Below, in pieces: positions 16,228-26,397 of a stretch of 64,000 bases of DNA (position 1 is the first letter of the stretch; every line of letters starts with the position of its first letter). Position numbers and translations under genes: made by a program. The DNA is from Sulfitobacter sp. DSM 110093 (GTDB taxonomy: Bacteria; Pseudomonadota; Alphaproteobacteria; Rhodobacterales; Rhodobacteraceae): the NCBI RefSeq assembly GCF_022788715.1, contig NZ_CP085167.1, forward strand, positions 1,919,001 through 1,983,000. Reading direction: 5' to 3'. Below the pieces are notes generated by a model. That model saw nothing but the letters and a program-made list of their open reading frames with translations, had not been told where the DNA came from and searched no databases.

Positions 16228-17415
16228 TCAGGTCACCCGGGCGCGGGTCTTGTATTTTTCGTTGTCCCAGAGACGGTTCTCCATCACATCGCGGATGATC
16301 GCGACCGCTTTGGAGACGTCCTCGGCATCGATATAGAGCGGCGTGAAGCCGAACCGCATGATGTCTGGCGCGCGAAAATCACCGATCACGCCGCGGTCGA
16401 TCACCGCCTGCATCGCGGCATAGCCATCCTCAAATCGGAACGACACCTGACTGCCCCGCTCAGCGCTGTTGCGCGGGCTGGCAAGGGTCAGTTGCGGCAC
16501 CACGCGCTCGATCTCGTCGATGAACTGCTCCTGCAACGCGACGGAGGCGGCGCGCAGGTCTTGCATGTCCACGTCCTCCCACAGCCCCATCGCCACTTCC
16601 AGCGCGGTCAGTTGGATCACCGGCGGTGTGCCGACGCGCATCCGCTCAATGCCCTGCCCCGGTTTGTACTCCAGATCAAAAGCAAAGGGCTGACGGTGCC
16701 CCAGCCATCCAGCAAGTGCAGGCTGCACGTCGTCCGCCAGATCGGGGCGCACATAGATGAACCCCGGCGCGCCCGGACCACCGTTGAGGTATTTATAGGT
16801 GCAGCCCACCGCGAATTCACAACTGCTACCGGCCAGATCAACAGGCAGCGCGCCTGCGGAATGCGCCAAATCCCAGATCATCACCGCACCGCTGGCATGG
16901 GCCAGTTCGGTCATCTCCTTCATGTTATGCTTGCGGCCCGTACGGTAATCGACCTCAGTCAGCATCACGGCGGCGATGTCTTCGTTAATGGCGTCTTTCA
17001 CTTCTTCGGGGGCGACGCTGCGCAGCTCATAGCCCTGTTCCAACAGCCCGACCAAGCCTTCAGCCATATAGAGATCCGAGGGGAAGTTGCCGGTATCCGA
17101 CAAGATCACCTTGCGACCGGGGCGCAGTTTGACCGCCGAGGCCAGCGCCTGAAACACCTTGATCGACAGCGTGTCGCCCATCACCACGGAGCCTTCCGGC
17201 GCGCCGACAATGCCCGCGACCATATTGCCAACGCGCGTGGGCTGCTCCATCCATCCGGCTTGATTCCAGCCGCGGATCAGCATTTCACCCCATTCGTCGG
17301 CAATCATTTCCTGCACCCGCGCAGCGGCAGCCTTGGGCAACGGCCCCAAAGAGTTGCCGTCAAGGTAGATCACGCCCTCAGGCAGGATAAACTGATCTTT
17401 CTTCAAAACAGACAC
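16228..17415 (-). CDS. kynU: Kynureninase
   Basis: PLP enzyme of fold type I that cleaves L-kynurenine to anthranilate and L-alanine. The 395-residue length is standard. Lys208 in CTYKYLNGGPGAPGF is the PLP Schiff-base lysine, and IWDLAHSAGALPVDL contains the cofactor-binding Asp. The gene starts on the base after kynA ends, so the two are tightly coupled. Anthranilate produced here is the substrate of the CoA ligase encoded two genes upstream. Confidence 0.96.
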   Translation of the reverse strand: MSVLKKDQFILPEGVIYLDGNSLGPLPKAAAARVQEMIADEWGEMLIRGWNQAGWMEQPTRVGNMVAGIVGAPEGSVVMGDTLSIKVFQALASAVKLRPGRKVILSDTGNFPSDLYMAEGLVGLLEQGYELRSVAPEEVKDAINEDIAAVMLTEVDYRTGRKHNMKEMTELAHASGAVMIWDLAHSAGALPVDLAGSSCEFAVGCTYKYLNGGPGAPGFIYVRPDLADDVQPALAGWLGHRQPFAFDLEYKPGQGIERMRVGTPPVIQLTALEVAMGLWEDVDMQDLRAASVALQEQFIDEIERVVPQLTLASPRNSAERGSQVSFRFEDGYAAMQAVIDRGVIGDFRAPDIMRFGFTPLYIDAEDVSKAVAIIRDVMENRLWDNEKYKTRARVT

Positions 17416-18243
17416 TTACAGTGCTCCTCTCACATGCCAAAGCTCGGGGAAAAGCTCCACTTCGAGCATTTTACGCAGATAGGTCACACCCGATGTGCCC
17501 CCGGTGCCGCGCTTGAAACCAATGATGCGTTCCACGGTGGTGACGTGGTTGAACCGCCAACGGCGGAAGTAGTCCTCAAGATCGACGAGCTTTTCCGCCA
17601 ATTCATAAAGTTCCCAATGGGTTGTCGGGTCTTCATAAACCTGTTTCCAAAGCGCCTGAACCTCAGGTTTGGCCTCCCAAGCCTTTGGTTCCGGTCCGCC
17701 TGCCAATGACGGCTCCCCCAGCCGTTCACACAGCAGATCAATTGCCACTTGATAAAGGCTTGGCTGCTCCATCTCGGCCACCAGCGCGGCATGGGGGTCG
17801 GGGGTATGTTCATGCAGTTTGGTCAATGCCGCGATGCGGTTGCCCAGAAGATATTCGATCAGGCGGTATTGGTACGACTGAAACCCCGACGACGCCCCCA
17901 GATACGGCCGGAACTGAGTATATTCGCTGGGCGTCATGGTGCGCAGCACGTCCCACGCGGAGTTGAGTTGTTCAAAGATCCGCGCCACGCGGGTCAACAT
18001 CTTGAAACTTTGGCGCAATTCCCCCGCCCGAAGCGCCCCTCGGCAAGCGGTCAACTCATGGATCGCCAGTTTCATCCACAACTCAGAGGTCTGATGCTGA
18101 ATGATAAACAACAGCCCATCATGCGCCATATCCAGTGGATTTTCGGTCGTCAGGATTTGATCCAGCCCAAGGTAATCCCCATAGGATTTATCCTTGGCAA
18201 AACTCATCTTCGCGCCCTTGGAGGCTTCGTCAAACGTGCTCAT
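17416..18243 (-). CDS. kynA: Tryptophan 2,3-dioxygenase
   Basis: Haem dioxygenase of 275 residues that converts L-tryptophan to N-formylkynurenine, the first step of the pathway. Family motifs include FIIQHQTSELWMKL near the N-terminus, FRPYLGASSGFQSYQYR in the middle, and RRWRFNHVTTVERIIGFKRGTGGTSG at the C-terminal end, which holds the proximal haem His and substrate-binding residues. The start overlaps the preceding ligase stop by 4 bases. No kynB formamidase is seen between kynA and kynU or anywhere in this window. Confidence 0.96.
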   Translation of the reverse strand: MSTFDEASKGAKMSFAKDKSYGDYLGLDQILTTENPLDMAHDGLLFIIQHQTSELWMKLAIHELTACRGALRAGELRQSFKMLTRVARIFEQLNSAWDVLRTMTPSEYTQFRPYLGASSGFQSYQYRLIEYLLGNRIAALTKLHEHTPDPHAALVAEMEQPSLYQVAIDLLCERLGEPSLAGGPEPKAWEAKPEVQALWKQVYEDPTTHWELYELAEKLVDLEDYFRRWRFNHVTTVERIIGFKRGTGGTSGVTYLRKMLEVELFPELWHVRGAL

Positions 18244-19862
18244 TTACCCTCTCTCAGCGCGAAACGCTGGATCTTTCCGGTTGCGGTTTTCGGCAACTCA
18301 TCGATGAAACGAATATCGCGCGGGTACTTATAAGGCGCGATGGTCTCTTTAACATGATCCTGCAGTATTTTGATTGTATTGGCATCTTCCGGCGTTCCAT
18401 CAACCAGAACCACATGCGCTTGCACGATAGAACCACGCGCCTCGTCCGCAGCAGCCACCACCCCACATTCGCTCACCAGTGGGTGGCTAAGCAAGGCTGC
18501 CTCAACCTCTGGCCCGGCAATATTGTACCCCGAGCTGATGATCATATCGTCGTTGCGGGCGGCAAAGTGCAGGTAACCGTCCTCATCCATGGTGAAACTG
18601 TCGCCAGTGATGTTCCAACCGTCTTTCACGTAATCGGCCTGACGTTTATCGCCCAGATAGCGGCAGCCAATCGGGCCGCGCACGGCCAGCCGCCCCACCT
18701 CGCCGCGCGGCACCTCAGCGCCGCCCGCGTCGATCACCCGTGCCTCATAGCCCGTAATAGGCTTGCCCGTGCAGGCCGCGCGATGGTCGTCGAAACGGTT
18801 GGAAATAAAGATATGCAACATCTCTGTCGCGCCGATCCCATCCAGCATGGGTTTTCCGGTTTTCTCTTTCCACTCATGGTAGACAGGCGCGGGCAGCGTT
18901 TCCCCGGCAGACACAGCAGCGCGCAGGCTGCTGAGGTCCGCGCCCTCTTCCATCGCTTGCAACATCGCGCGATAGGCGGTGGGGGCGGTAAAGCAGACGG
19001 TGGCCTTATATTTCTCAATGATCTCGATCATATTGGGCGGGCTGGCGGTTTCCAGCAACGTTGCCGCGGCCCCGAAGCGCAGCGGAAAAACTGCAAGGCC
19101 GCCAAGCCCGAAGGTAAAGGCCAAGGGGGGCGAACCGACAAAGACATCCTCGGGCGTGACCCCCAGAACCTCGCGCGCATAGCCGTCCGCAATAATCAGA
19201 AGGTCTCGGTGAAAATGCATTGTTGCTTTGGGGTTACCAGTCGTTCCTGATGTAAACCCCAGTAGCGCCACATCGTCTTGCGCGGTGTCGGCGGCCTCAA
19301 ATTGAACCGGCTTTTCGAGCGCCAAACGGTCAAGTTCGGCATCATGGTTGCTGGTGCCGTCAAAGCCAACCACCGTCTTGAGGAATTTCGACGACTTCGC
19401 GCATGTCGTCATCTCATCCATCAGCCGTGTATCGCAAAGCGCGTGGCTGATTTCAGCCTTGTCGACAATCGCCGCAAGCTCCCCTGCGCGCAGCATCGGC
19501 ATGGTATTCACCACCACCGCGCCCGCCTTGGTCGCGGCAAGCCAGCAGGCCACCATCGCTGGGTTGTTGGCCGAGCGGATCAGCACCCGATTGCCGGGTT
19601 TGACGCCAAGATCATCCACCATGGCGCGGGCCAGACGGTTGGTCCAATCGGCGAGTTCTTTATACGTGCGCCGCCGCCCATTGCCGATCAACGCCGTGTG
19701 ATCTCCAAAGCCTTTTTCAACCATAGTATCAGTAAGTTCTACGCCGATATTAACGCGGTCAGGATAAGTGAACTGATCTAGATTGAGGCCGGGCCATTGA
19801 TCGAACGGCGGTAGGTTCTCACGGGCGAATGTGTCTTCATGTCCACTGGGGTGCAGCTTCAT
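18240..19862 (-). CDS. 2-aminobenzoate-CoA ligase (benzoate-CoA ligase family)
   Basis: AMP-forming acyl-CoA synthetase of 540 residues. The P-loop motif is [19 protein letters not shown], and the C-terminal catalytic lysine lies in [15 protein letters not shown]. Overall similarity is to benzoate/2-aminobenzoate-CoA ligases, and the operon context (kynureninase downstream, 2-aminobenzoyl-CoA monooxygenase/reductase-like gene upstream) makes anthranilate the likely substrate. The ends overlap acyl-CoA dehydrogenase and kynA by 4 bases each. Substrate specificity is inferred from context. Confidence 0.85.
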   Translation of the reverse strand: MKLHPSGHEDTFARENLPPFDQWPGLNLDQFTYPDRVNIGVELTDTMVEKGFGDHTALIGNGRRRTYKELADWTNRLARAMVDDLGVKPGNRVLIRSANNPAMVACWLAATKAGAVVVNTMPMLRAGELAAIVDKAEISHALCDTRLMDEMTTCAKSSKFLKTVVGFDGTSNHDAELDRLALEKPVQFEAADTAQDDVALLGFTSGTTGNPKATMHFHRDLLIIADGYAREVLGVTPEDVFVGSPPLAFTFGLGGLAVFPLRFGAAATLLETASPPNMIEIIEKYKATVCFTAPTAYRAMLQAMEEGADLSSLRAAVSAGETLPAPVYHEWKEKTGKPMLDGIGATEMLHIFISNRFDDHRAACTGKPITGYEARVIDAGGAEVPRGEVGRLAVRGPIGCRYLGDKRQADYVKDGWNITGDSFTMDEDGYLHFAARNDDMIISSGYNIAGPEVEAALLSHPLVSECGVVAAADEARGSIVQAHVVLVDGTPEDANTIKILQDHVKETIAPYKYPRDIRFIDELPKTATGKIQRFALREGK

Positions 19863-21010
19863 GTCATGGCTCCCAACGTTTGGCGTGCAATGACGACACG
19901 TTGCACGTCAGATGCGCCTTCGTAAATCCGCAAGGCCCTGATTTCGCGGTAAAGTCGCTCCACTGCCTCGCCATTGCGCACACCGTCCCCGCCATGCAGT
20001 TGCACCGCTGTGTCGATGACCTTTTGGGCCTGATCGGTAGCAAACAGTTTGGCCATTGCCGCCTCACGGGTCACGCGCGGCGCGCCGCTGTCTTTGGTCC
20101 AAGCGGCGCGGTACACCAGCAAGGCCGCTGCATCCACATCCAACGCCATATCTGCGATATGACCTTGAACCAACTGCAACTCACTCAATGCTGCGCCCTG
20201 CACTTGGCGGGAGGTTACGCGCAAAAGCGCTTCGTCCAACGCGCGGCGGGCAAAGCCCAAAGCGGCGGCAGCCACGGTTGAGCGGAAGACATCAAGCACA
20301 GACATCGCAATGGCAAACCCGCGCCCCGCCTCACCCAAAAGCGCAGAGCCGGGCAGTTTCACCCCATCGAAATGCAGTGTCGCCAGCGGATGCGGTGCCA
20401 TAACCTCAAGCCGTTCCTCGACCTTTAGGCCGGGCGTGTCGGCGGGCACGATAAAGGCCGACAGCCCTTTGGCGCCCGGAGCCTCTCCGGTGCGTGCGAA
20501 AACAGTGTAAACATCCGCGATGCCACCGTTAGATATCCAAGTTTTGCGCCCGTCGAGCACATAGCCCTCGCCGTCAGCCTTGGCGGTCATGGTGGAATTG
20601 GCCACGTCCGACCCGGACTGAGGCTCCGTCAGAGCAAAGGCCGAAATTGCTTCGCCGGAACGCGTCTTTGGCAGCCATTCAGCCTTTTGCTCATCAGTGC
20701 CAAACAGTGAAATCGCACCGGTGCCAAGCCCCTGCATCGCAAAGGAAAAGTCCGCCAGCCCATCATGGCGCGCCAGTGTTTCGCGGATCAGGCAGAGGGT
20801 GCGAACATCAAGCACCTCATCGCCTTCGGCCCCGCTGTGGCGCAGCCAGCCGTCTTGACCCATCATCCTAACCAATTCACGGCAGGCCCCGTCGGTATCG
20901 GCGTGATCCACGTTCTTCAATTCTTTCCCGGCCCATTCATCAAGCGCCAGCGCCAACTCTTTGTGGCGCGGCTCAAAAAAGGGCCAGTCGAGAAAAGTTA
21001 TATCAGCCAT
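19859..21010 (-). CDS. Acyl-CoA dehydrogenase
   Basis: FAD-dependent acyl-CoA dehydrogenase of 383 residues. It has the [19 protein letters not shown] flavin/substrate region and the C-terminal [18 protein letters not shown] segment. In this operon it probably oxidises the alicyclic CoA ester formed after ring reduction of 2-aminobenzoyl-CoA, or a ring-opened product. The exact step is not known to me. It starts 41 bases after the enoyl-CoA hydratase gene and overlaps the ligase start by 4 bases. Confidence 0.88.
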   Translation of the reverse strand: MADITFLDWPFFEPRHKELALALDEWAGKELKNVDHADTDGACRELVRMMGQDGWLRHSGAEGDEVLDVRTLCLIRETLARHDGLADFSFAMQGLGTGAISLFGTDEQKAEWLPKTRSGEAISAFALTEPQSGSDVANSTMTAKADGEGYVLDGRKTWISNGGIADVYTVFARTGEAPGAKGLSAFIVPADTPGLKVEERLEVMAPHPLATLHFDGVKLPGSALLGEAGRGFAIAMSVLDVFRSTVAAAALGFARRALDEALLRVTSRQVQGAALSELQLVQGHIADMALDVDAAALLVYRAAWTKDSGAPRVTREAAMAKLFATDQAQKVIDTAVQLHGGDGVRNGEAVERLYREIRALRIYEGASDVQRVVIARQTLGAMT

Positions 21011-21051
21011 CTTTAGGCCTCCCCGCGTGTTTATCTTTTGGCTTTTGTTGC

Positions 21052-21852
21052 TCAGTCCCCTTCGAAGACCGGGCGTTCCTTGGCGACGAATGCGTTATAG
21101 GCGCGTTCAAAGTCGCCGGTCTGCATGCAGATCGCCTGCGCTTGTGCTTCGGCCTCAATCGCCTGTTCGATAGACATGGCCCATTCCTGCGCCAGCATCG
21201 TTTTCGTCATCATATGTGCAAAATTTGGCCCTGCTTGAATTTTCTGCGCCAGCTTCAGCGCCTCATCTTCCAGCGTTTCGCCTGTGACCAGACGGTTGTA
21301 GAAGCCCCAGCGTTCGCCTTCCTCGGCCGACATGGCACGCCCAGTATAAAGCAGTTCTGCCGCGCGGGTCTGTCCAATGATACGCGGCAAGATCGCACAA
21401 GCGCCCATATCGCAACCGGCAAGGCCAACGCGGGTGAACAGAAATGCCGTCTTGGCTTCTGCCGTGGCCAAACGCAGGTCAGACGCCATGGCAATGATTG
21501 CCCCTGCGCCCACACAGACACCATCGACCGCAGCGATGACCGGCTTGCCGCAGTTTACAATCGCTTTGACCAGATCGCCGGTCATGCGGGTGAAGCGCAA
21601 CAGTTCCTTCATGTTCATCCGCGTCAAAGGACCAATGATATCATGGACATCGCCGCCGGAGCTAAAGTTTCCACCGTTGGAGCCGAAGATCACAACGTCG
21701 ACATCATCGGCATAGACGAGGTCGCGGAACCAGTCGCGCAGTTCGGCATAGCTGTCGAAGGTCAACGGGTTCTTACGGTCGGGCCGGTCCAGCCGTACGG
21801 TGGCGATCCGGTCTTTGATCTCACATTGAAAGTGCTTCACGTCACTGCGCAT
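21052..21852 (-). CDS. Enoyl-CoA hydratase/isomerase family protein
   Basis: Crotonase-fold protein of 266 residues, starting at 21852 ([10 protein letters not shown]), 11 bases inside the end of the marR gene. The oxyanion-hole region [16 protein letters not shown] and the segment [23 protein letters not shown] are typical. It probably hydrates, or hydrolytically opens, a ring CoA intermediate of 2-aminobenzoyl-CoA breakdown. A longer open frame upstream is only the antisense-free extension through marR and lacks similarity. The family is certain; the reaction is inferred. Confidence 0.87.
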   Translation of the reverse strand: MRSDVKHFQCEIKDRIATVRLDRPDRKNPLTFDSYAELRDWFRDLVYADDVDVVIFGSNGGNFSSGGDVHDIIGPLTRMNMKELLRFTRMTGDLVKAIVNCGKPVIAAVDGVCVGAGAIIAMASDLRLATAEAKTAFLFTRVGLAGCDMGACAILPRIIGQTRAAELLYTGRAMSAEEGERWGFYNRLVTGETLEDEALKLAQKIQAGPNFAHMMTKTMLAQEWAMSIEQAIEAEAQAQAICMQTGDFERAYNAFVAKERPVFEGD

Positions 21853-22303
21853 TGGCGTTTTCCTCTTCTTCCGTTTGGGCGGCGAAAGCCTGCAAGCGGG
21901 CCGCCATGGCGCGGGCTTCCTCGGGGGAGACTCCGCGCAGTTTTTCGTTGATCCAATCTTCATGGGCCTGCGCTTGAAGCGCAAATTCGGCGGCCCCTTC
22001 GGGCGTCAGGCGCAACGTCATCGCGCGGCGGTCGCCGGGTACGGGGATGCGTTGCACCAGCCCCTCTTCGCTCAGCCGATCGGCGATGCCCGTGACATTT
22101 CCGTTGGACACCCGCAGCACGCCCGAAAGTTGGCTCATCTTCAACCCTTCCGGGTGGCGCGACAGGGCCGACATCACATCGAAACGCGGCAGCGTGGTAT
22201 TATGCTCGCGGCGCAGCGTGTCGCGCAACTCCTGCTCAAGGCCACGCACGACCTTTAACAGCCGCAGCCAAAGCCGCACGCGATCCTTGGCCGCATTGCT
22301 CAC
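21842..22303 (-). CDS. MarR-family transcriptional regulator of the anthranilate operon
   Basis: Winged-helix regulator of 153 residues. The recognition helix region is [30 protein letters not shown], followed by the MarR wing [19 protein letters not shown]. It is embedded within the operon, overlapping SDR by 4 bases and the hydratase by 11, so it is co-expressed with the enzymes. Related MarR proteins in aromatic-CoA operons (BadR, AliR, AboR types) respond to the CoA thioester. A candidate operator is TATTTTA-N9-TAAAATA at 25386-25408. The ligand is not determinable here. Confidence 0.85.
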   Translation of the reverse strand: MSNAAKDRVRLWLRLLKVVRGLEQELRDTLRREHNTTLPRFDVMSALSRHPEGLKMSQLSGVLRVSNGNVTGIADRLSEEGLVQRIPVPGDRRAMTLRLTPEGAAEFALQAQAHEDWINEKLRGVSPEEARAMAARLQAFAAQTEEEENANAQ

Positions 22304-23031
22304 ACTTCGCCCCCCGACAGCGACAGCGTGTGCCCATTGACCGCCCCGGCACCGTCCGACAGCAGATATAGCGCAGCCGCCGTGACCTCATCGGTGGTGA
22401 CAAAACGGTTCTGCGGGCTTGCGCGTTTAAGGATGGCGCGGGCCTCGTCTGCCGTTTTCCCCGTGCTTTTGGTGATATTCTCGACCGAGCGTTCCAACAG
22501 CGGCGTGTCGATGAAACCGGGGCAAATGGCGTTCACCGTGATGCCCGTTCTTGCGACCTCCAACGCCAGCGCGCGGGTCAAGCCCACGACACCATGTTTC
22601 GCCGCCACATAGCCCGCCACGTAAGGATAGCCCTTGAGCCCGGCGGTAGAAGCCACAGCGATAAGCCTGCCCTTCTTGGCCTCTTTCATCTCGGCCAATG
22701 CTGCCTGCCAGACGTTGAAAACGCCCGTTACATTAACGGCTAGCATATCGGCCATGTCCTGCGCGGTGATCTTGTCGAAAGGGGCGGAATGGGCTGCGCC
22801 TGCATTGGCGACGACTCCGGTGATGGGGCCATTTTCAGTACGGGCGGCGGCAAAGGCGTGGGCCACGGCTTGTGGGTCTGTCACATCACAGACCTGAAAC
22901 GGCAGCCCTTGTTCGCGCAAAGGTGCTTCTCGGCGGCCCATGATGGTAACCTTCGCGCCGCTGTCGGCGACAGCGCGGGCAATCTTTGCCCCAACGCCTG
23001 ACCCACCCCCGGTGATGATCACATGGCTCAT
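22300..23031 (-). CDS. SDR-family 3-hydroxyacyl-CoA dehydrogenase
   Basis: Short-chain dehydrogenase/reductase of 243 residues. The start at 23031 ([14 protein letters not shown]) lies 4 bases inside the end of the upstream monooxygenase gene. The NAD(P)-binding TGGGSGVG motif is at about residues 7-14, the NAG motif is [10 protein letters not shown], and the catalytic site is Ser...YVAAKHG (Tyr-X3-Lys). It probably oxidises a 3-hydroxyacyl-CoA in the beta-oxidation-like stage. Family assignment is firm and the role is inferred from the operon. Confidence 0.87.
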   Translation of the reverse strand: MSHVIITGGGSGVGAKIARAVADSGAKVTIMGRREAPLREQGLPFQVCDVTDPQAVAHAFAAARTENGPITGVVANAGAAHSAPFDKITAQDMADMLAVNVTGVFNVWQAALAEMKEAKKGRLIAVASTAGLKGYPYVAGYVAAKHGVVGLTRALALEVARTGITVNAICPGFIDTPLLERSVENITKSTGKTADEARAILKRASPQNRFVTTDEVTAAALYLLSDGAGAVNGHTLSLSGGEV

Positions 23032-25319
23032 ACTTTTTCCATCTCTGCGGCGCGGTCTGCCAGACGCCAAGCTTGATCTCGGCCGGGACCATAGGGCAGC
23101 GGCCAATCGGCGTGGCGGTCGCCAATCGTGGCGGCGGCATGGAGCGTCCAATAGGGATCGGCCAGATGCGGGCGGGCAAGGCAGACCAGATCGGCGCGGC
23201 CCGCCATCAGAATCGAATTCACGTGGTCGGCCTCGTAGATATTGCCCACGGCCATGGTCTTGATCCCACCGTCGTTGCGGATCCGGTCGCTAAAGGGTGT
23301 CTGGAACATGCGGCCATAGACCGGCTTGGCCTGTTTCGAGGTCTGGCCCGCCGAGACGTCGATGATATCGGCCCCTGCGTCACTGAACATACGGGCGATT
23401 TCTACGGCTTCTTCGGGGCTTACCCCGTCTTCTTCGACCCAATCGGTGGCCGAAATGCGCACTGCCATCGGTTTCTCTTCGGGCCATGCATCGCGCATCG
23501 CTTTGAACACTTCCAGTGGATAACGCATGCGGTTTTCCAAGCTGCCGCCGTATTCATCGTCGCGCTGGTTTGACAGCGGCGAGATGAAGGACGAGATCAG
23601 ATAGCCATGCGCCGCATGCAGCTCGATCATATCGAAGTTGGCGCGATGGGCCATGCGCGTGGCATCGACAAACTCATCGCGGATCGCATCCATATCGGCG
23701 CGGCTGGCGGCTTTGGGCAGGGCATTGCCCTCGGACCACGGGATTGCCGAAGCCGAGATGATATCCCAATTCCCCGCCTTTAACGGTGCGTCCATCACTT
23801 CCCAACCCAGTTGCGTCGAGCCTTTGCGCCCCGAATGGCCAATCTGGCAACAGATTTTGGCATCCGTTTCGGCATGTACGAAATCGGTCAAACGCTGCCA
23901 CGCGGCTTCATGTTCGGGCGCGTAAAGCCCCGGACAGCCCGGCGTGATGCGCCCCTGCGGCGAGACGCAGGTCATCTCGGTATAGACCAGCCCGGCACCG
24001 CCCTTGGCGCGTTCGGCGTAGTGGATCAGATGCCAGTCGGTCGGGCAGCCATCGATGGCTTTGTACTGAGCCATGGGCGAGACGACGATGCGGTTTTCCA
24101 GCTTCATGGCACGCAGTTGGAACGGCGCGAACATCGGTGCGCGGACGGGGGCGTTTCTGTCGGCACCCGCCTGTTCAAGGAACCATTTCTCGGCGCCCTC
24201 AAGCCACTTGGGGTCACGCTCGCGCAGGTTTTCGTGGCTGATCCGCTGGCTGCGGGTCAGCATGGAATAGTTCAACTGCACCGGGTCAAGGTCGAGGTAG
24301 CGCTCAACATCCTCAAACCATTCGACCGAGTTGCGCGCAGCCGATTGCAGACGCAGCACTTCAAGGCGGCGGGCCTCTTCATACTTTTCGAATGCCGTGG
24401 TCAGGTTTTTGTCATCGCTCACATGTTTCGCCAGCGAGATGGCCGATTCCAGCGCCAGCTTGGTGCCCGACCCGATCGAGAAATGCGCCGTGGCCGAAGC
24501 ATCGCCCAGAAGCACGACATTCTCATGGCTCCACTTTTCGCAAAGCACGCGGGGGAACTTGATCCAAGCCGAGCCGCGGATGTGGCTGGCGTTGGTCATC
24601 AGCTTGTGCCCGTCGAGGTGATCCTTGAAGATTTCCTCACAGATCGCGATGGTCTCTTCTTGGGTCTTTTCGCCGAAACCGTAGGCGTCAAAGGTCTCTT
24701 GGCTGCATTCCACGATGAAAGTCGCGGTGTCTTTGTCGAATTGATAGGCATGGACCCAGATCCAGCCTTTGTCGGTCTTCTCAAAGATAAAAGTGAAGGC
24801 GTTGTCGAATTTTTGGTGCGTGCCAAGCCAAACAAAGGGGCAGCGCCGCACGTCGATGTCGGGCTGAAACGTCTCTTCGAACTCCATCCGCGTTTTGGAG
24901 TTCAGACCATCGCTGGCGACCACCAGATCATAGTCGTCCATATATTCCGATGCCGCTTTGACTTCGCTTTCAAATTGAAGGTTAACACCCAATTCCCGCG
25001 CCCGCTCTTGCAGGATAAGCAGCAGACGCTTGCGGCCAATGCCGCAGAACCCGTGGCCGGTGCTGTGGATCACATGTCCTTTGTGATGCAGGGCGATGTC
25101 GTCCCAATAGGCGAAATGGCTGCGGATTTCGCGTGCCGAAACGGGATCGTTGACCTCAAGATTATCAAGCGTTTCATCTGACAGCACGACGCCCCAGCCG
25201 AACGTATCATCCGCGCGGTTACGCTCCATCACTGTCACATCCGCGTCGGGCTGGCGCAGCTTTAGCGAAATCGCAAAGTACAGCCCCGCAGGACCACCGC
25301 CAAGACAGATTGCACGCAT
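23028..25319 (-). CDS. Bifunctional 2-aminobenzoyl-CoA monooxygenase/reductase-like flavoprotein
   Basis: Two-domain flavoenzyme of 763 residues. The N-terminal part (1 to about 390) is an aromatic hydroxylase, with FAD-binding [10 protein letters not shown] near the start and [14 protein letters not shown] as the second FAD motif. From about residue 395 an old-yellow-enzyme (NADH:flavin oxidoreductase) domain follows ([25 protein letters not shown]). This fusion is known from Azoarcus evansii 2-aminobenzoyl-CoA monooxygenase/reductase and from salicylyl-CoA 5-hydroxylases. Here the kyn genes favour 2-aminobenzoyl-CoA. It is the first gene of the nine-gene operon. Confidence 0.9.
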   Translation of the reverse strand: MRAICLGGGPAGLYFAISLKLRQPDADVTVMERNRADDTFGWGVVLSDETLDNLEVNDPVSAREIRSHFAYWDDIALHHKGHVIHSTGHGFCGIGRKRLLLILQERARELGVNLQFESEVKAASEYMDDYDLVVASDGLNSKTRMEFEETFQPDIDVRRCPFVWLGTHQKFDNAFTFIFEKTDKGWIWVHAYQFDKDTATFIVECSQETFDAYGFGEKTQEETIAICEEIFKDHLDGHKLMTNASHIRGSAWIKFPRVLCEKWSHENVVLLGDASATAHFSIGSGTKLALESAISLAKHVSDDKNLTTAFEKYEEARRLEVLRLQSAARNSVEWFEDVERYLDLDPVQLNYSMLTRSQRISHENLRERDPKWLEGAEKWFLEQAGADRNAPVRAPMFAPFQLRAMKLENRIVVSPMAQYKAIDGCPTDWHLIHYAERAKGGAGLVYTEMTCVSPQGRITPGCPGLYAPEHEAAWQRLTDFVHAETDAKICCQIGHSGRKGSTQLGWEVMDAPLKAGNWDIISASAIPWSEGNALPKAASRADMDAIRDEFVDATRMAHRANFDMIELHAAHGYLISSFISPLSNQRDDEYGGSLENRMRYPLEVFKAMRDAWPEEKPMAVRISATDWVEEDGVSPEEAVEIARMFSDAGADIIDVSAGQTSKQAKPVYGRMFQTPFSDRIRNDGGIKTMAVGNIYEADHVNSILMAGRADLVCLARPHLADPYWTLHAAATIGDRHADWPLPYGPGRDQAWRLADRAAEMEKV

Positions 25320-25385
25320 CGAAATTCCCCTTTGGTTCGGTTTGGAGGGAGCCTAGGCCGAGTCGCCTTTTCGTTCAAGGATAAA

Positions 25386-25408
25386 TATTTTAGGCTTAAA
25401 GTAAAATA
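25386..25408. promoter_or_regulatory. Candidate operator of the tryptophan/anthranilate operon
   Basis: TATTTTA (25386-25392) and TAAAATA (25402-25408) form a perfect 7-bp inverted repeat with a 9-base spacer, in an A+T-rich patch within otherwise G+C-rich DNA. It lies 67 bases upstream of the first operon gene. The MarR encoded in the operon is the natural candidate to bind it. Confidence 0.45.
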
Positions 25409-25500
25409 GCTGGATAGTGTTTCGCCGTCCGGCCTGCACATTGCACCCGTCTCCGGCAGGCCCTATGCGGTATGGGCAATTCACTCAGAGGGGCAGCGCG

Positions 25501-26385
25501 ATGACAGACGCAGCAGCGGCAGAATGGTTGGCGGTAAATTGGCAAGACTGCAGTCTTACGGTTTGGGCGATGCAGGGCAGTTCGGTGCTAGAGAGTGCTA
25601 CGGCAAACATCGGCGCGCCCCGCGGGACGGACAGCAAAGAGGCGTTCGATGCCGCGCTCAAATCCCTCATCGCATCATGGCAGCTTCCCAACCTGCCCGT
25701 CTTCATCGCCGGATTGCCTGCCGGAGGATGGTCCAGTGCTGCGCCGCGCCTGGTGCCCTGCGATGCAACCGCCCCGACCGCCACGCCCTACACGACCGAA
25801 AACTTCGCGTTTCAGGTCATCCCGCCCCTGCGCCAACGCGCGCCCAGCGGTTTGCTGCAAGGGGCCGAAACGCGAATCGCGGGGTTTCTTAGCCTCAACA
25901 AAGATTGGGACGGGGTCATCTGTCTGCCGGGCATGACATCGGTTTGGGCGCAGGTTAGCGCGGGCGAGGTCGTCAGTTTTCAGACCTTCCTCACCGGTGA
26001 GTTGACCGGCCTCCTGGGCGAGGTAGCCCCCGCCGATGACACGGCGCTGGACGATACGGCCTTTGACGAAGCATTGAGCGACGGGTTGTCGCGCCCTGAA
26101 CGGTTGGCGGCGCGGCTTTCGTCCATCCGCGCTGACCTCACGCTGGGAGAGATCCCGCCCCCCACGGCACAGGCCCGTTTGGCAGGCACATTGATTGGCG
26201 CGGAACTAGCAGCGGCACGGCCCTATTGGTTGGGGCAAACTTTGGCCGTGATCGGCGCAGGCACCGAGGCGCGGTTGTATCTACGGGCTTTGGCACAACA
26301 GGGTGCACCCGCGACAGAAGCGGATGGTAAACGGATGGCATTGGCCGGGATCTGTGCGGTACGGCGGGCGGCAACCGGGGGCTAA
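25501..26385 (+). CDS. 2-dehydro-3-deoxygalactonokinase (DgoK)-like protein with degenerate motifs
   Basis: Sugar-acid kinase-like protein of 294 residues, starting MTDAAAAEWLAVN at 25501. The overall pattern (VSFQTFLTGELTGLL, the C-terminal GAELAAARPYW and GAGTEARLYLRAL) is that of the DgoK family. Three expected motifs look altered: the phosphate-binding DWG(T/S) reads NWQDC (residues 13-17), PGTHxKW reads PGMTSVW, and the GMxGS region reads GLPAGGW. It may be inactive or have another substrate. No dgoA aldolase or galactonate dehydratase is nearby. It is convergent with the HpaR-like gene. Confidence 0.7.
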   Translation: MTDAAAAEWLAVNWQDCSLTVWAMQGSSVLESATANIGAPRGTDSKEAFDAALKSLIASWQLPNLPVFIAGLPAGGWSSAAPRLVPCDATAPTATPYTTENFAFQVIPPLRQRAPSGLLQGAETRIAGFLSLNKDWDGVICLPGMTSVWAQVSAGEVVSFQTFLTGELTGLLGEVAPADDTALDDTAFDEALSDGLSRPERLAARLSSIRADLTLGEIPPPTAQARLAGTLIGAELAAARPYWLGQTLAVIGAGTEARLYLRALAQQGAPATEADGKRMALAGICAVRRAATGG

Positions 26386-26397
26386 GCGCCCTGCCCG

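Noticed and set aside
16063..17709. 548-codon plus-strand open frame opposite kynU and kynA
   Set aside because: It is antisense to two firmly identified genes and reads as His/Gln/Arg-rich mirror sequence without domain similarity; long antisense frames are common at this G+C content.
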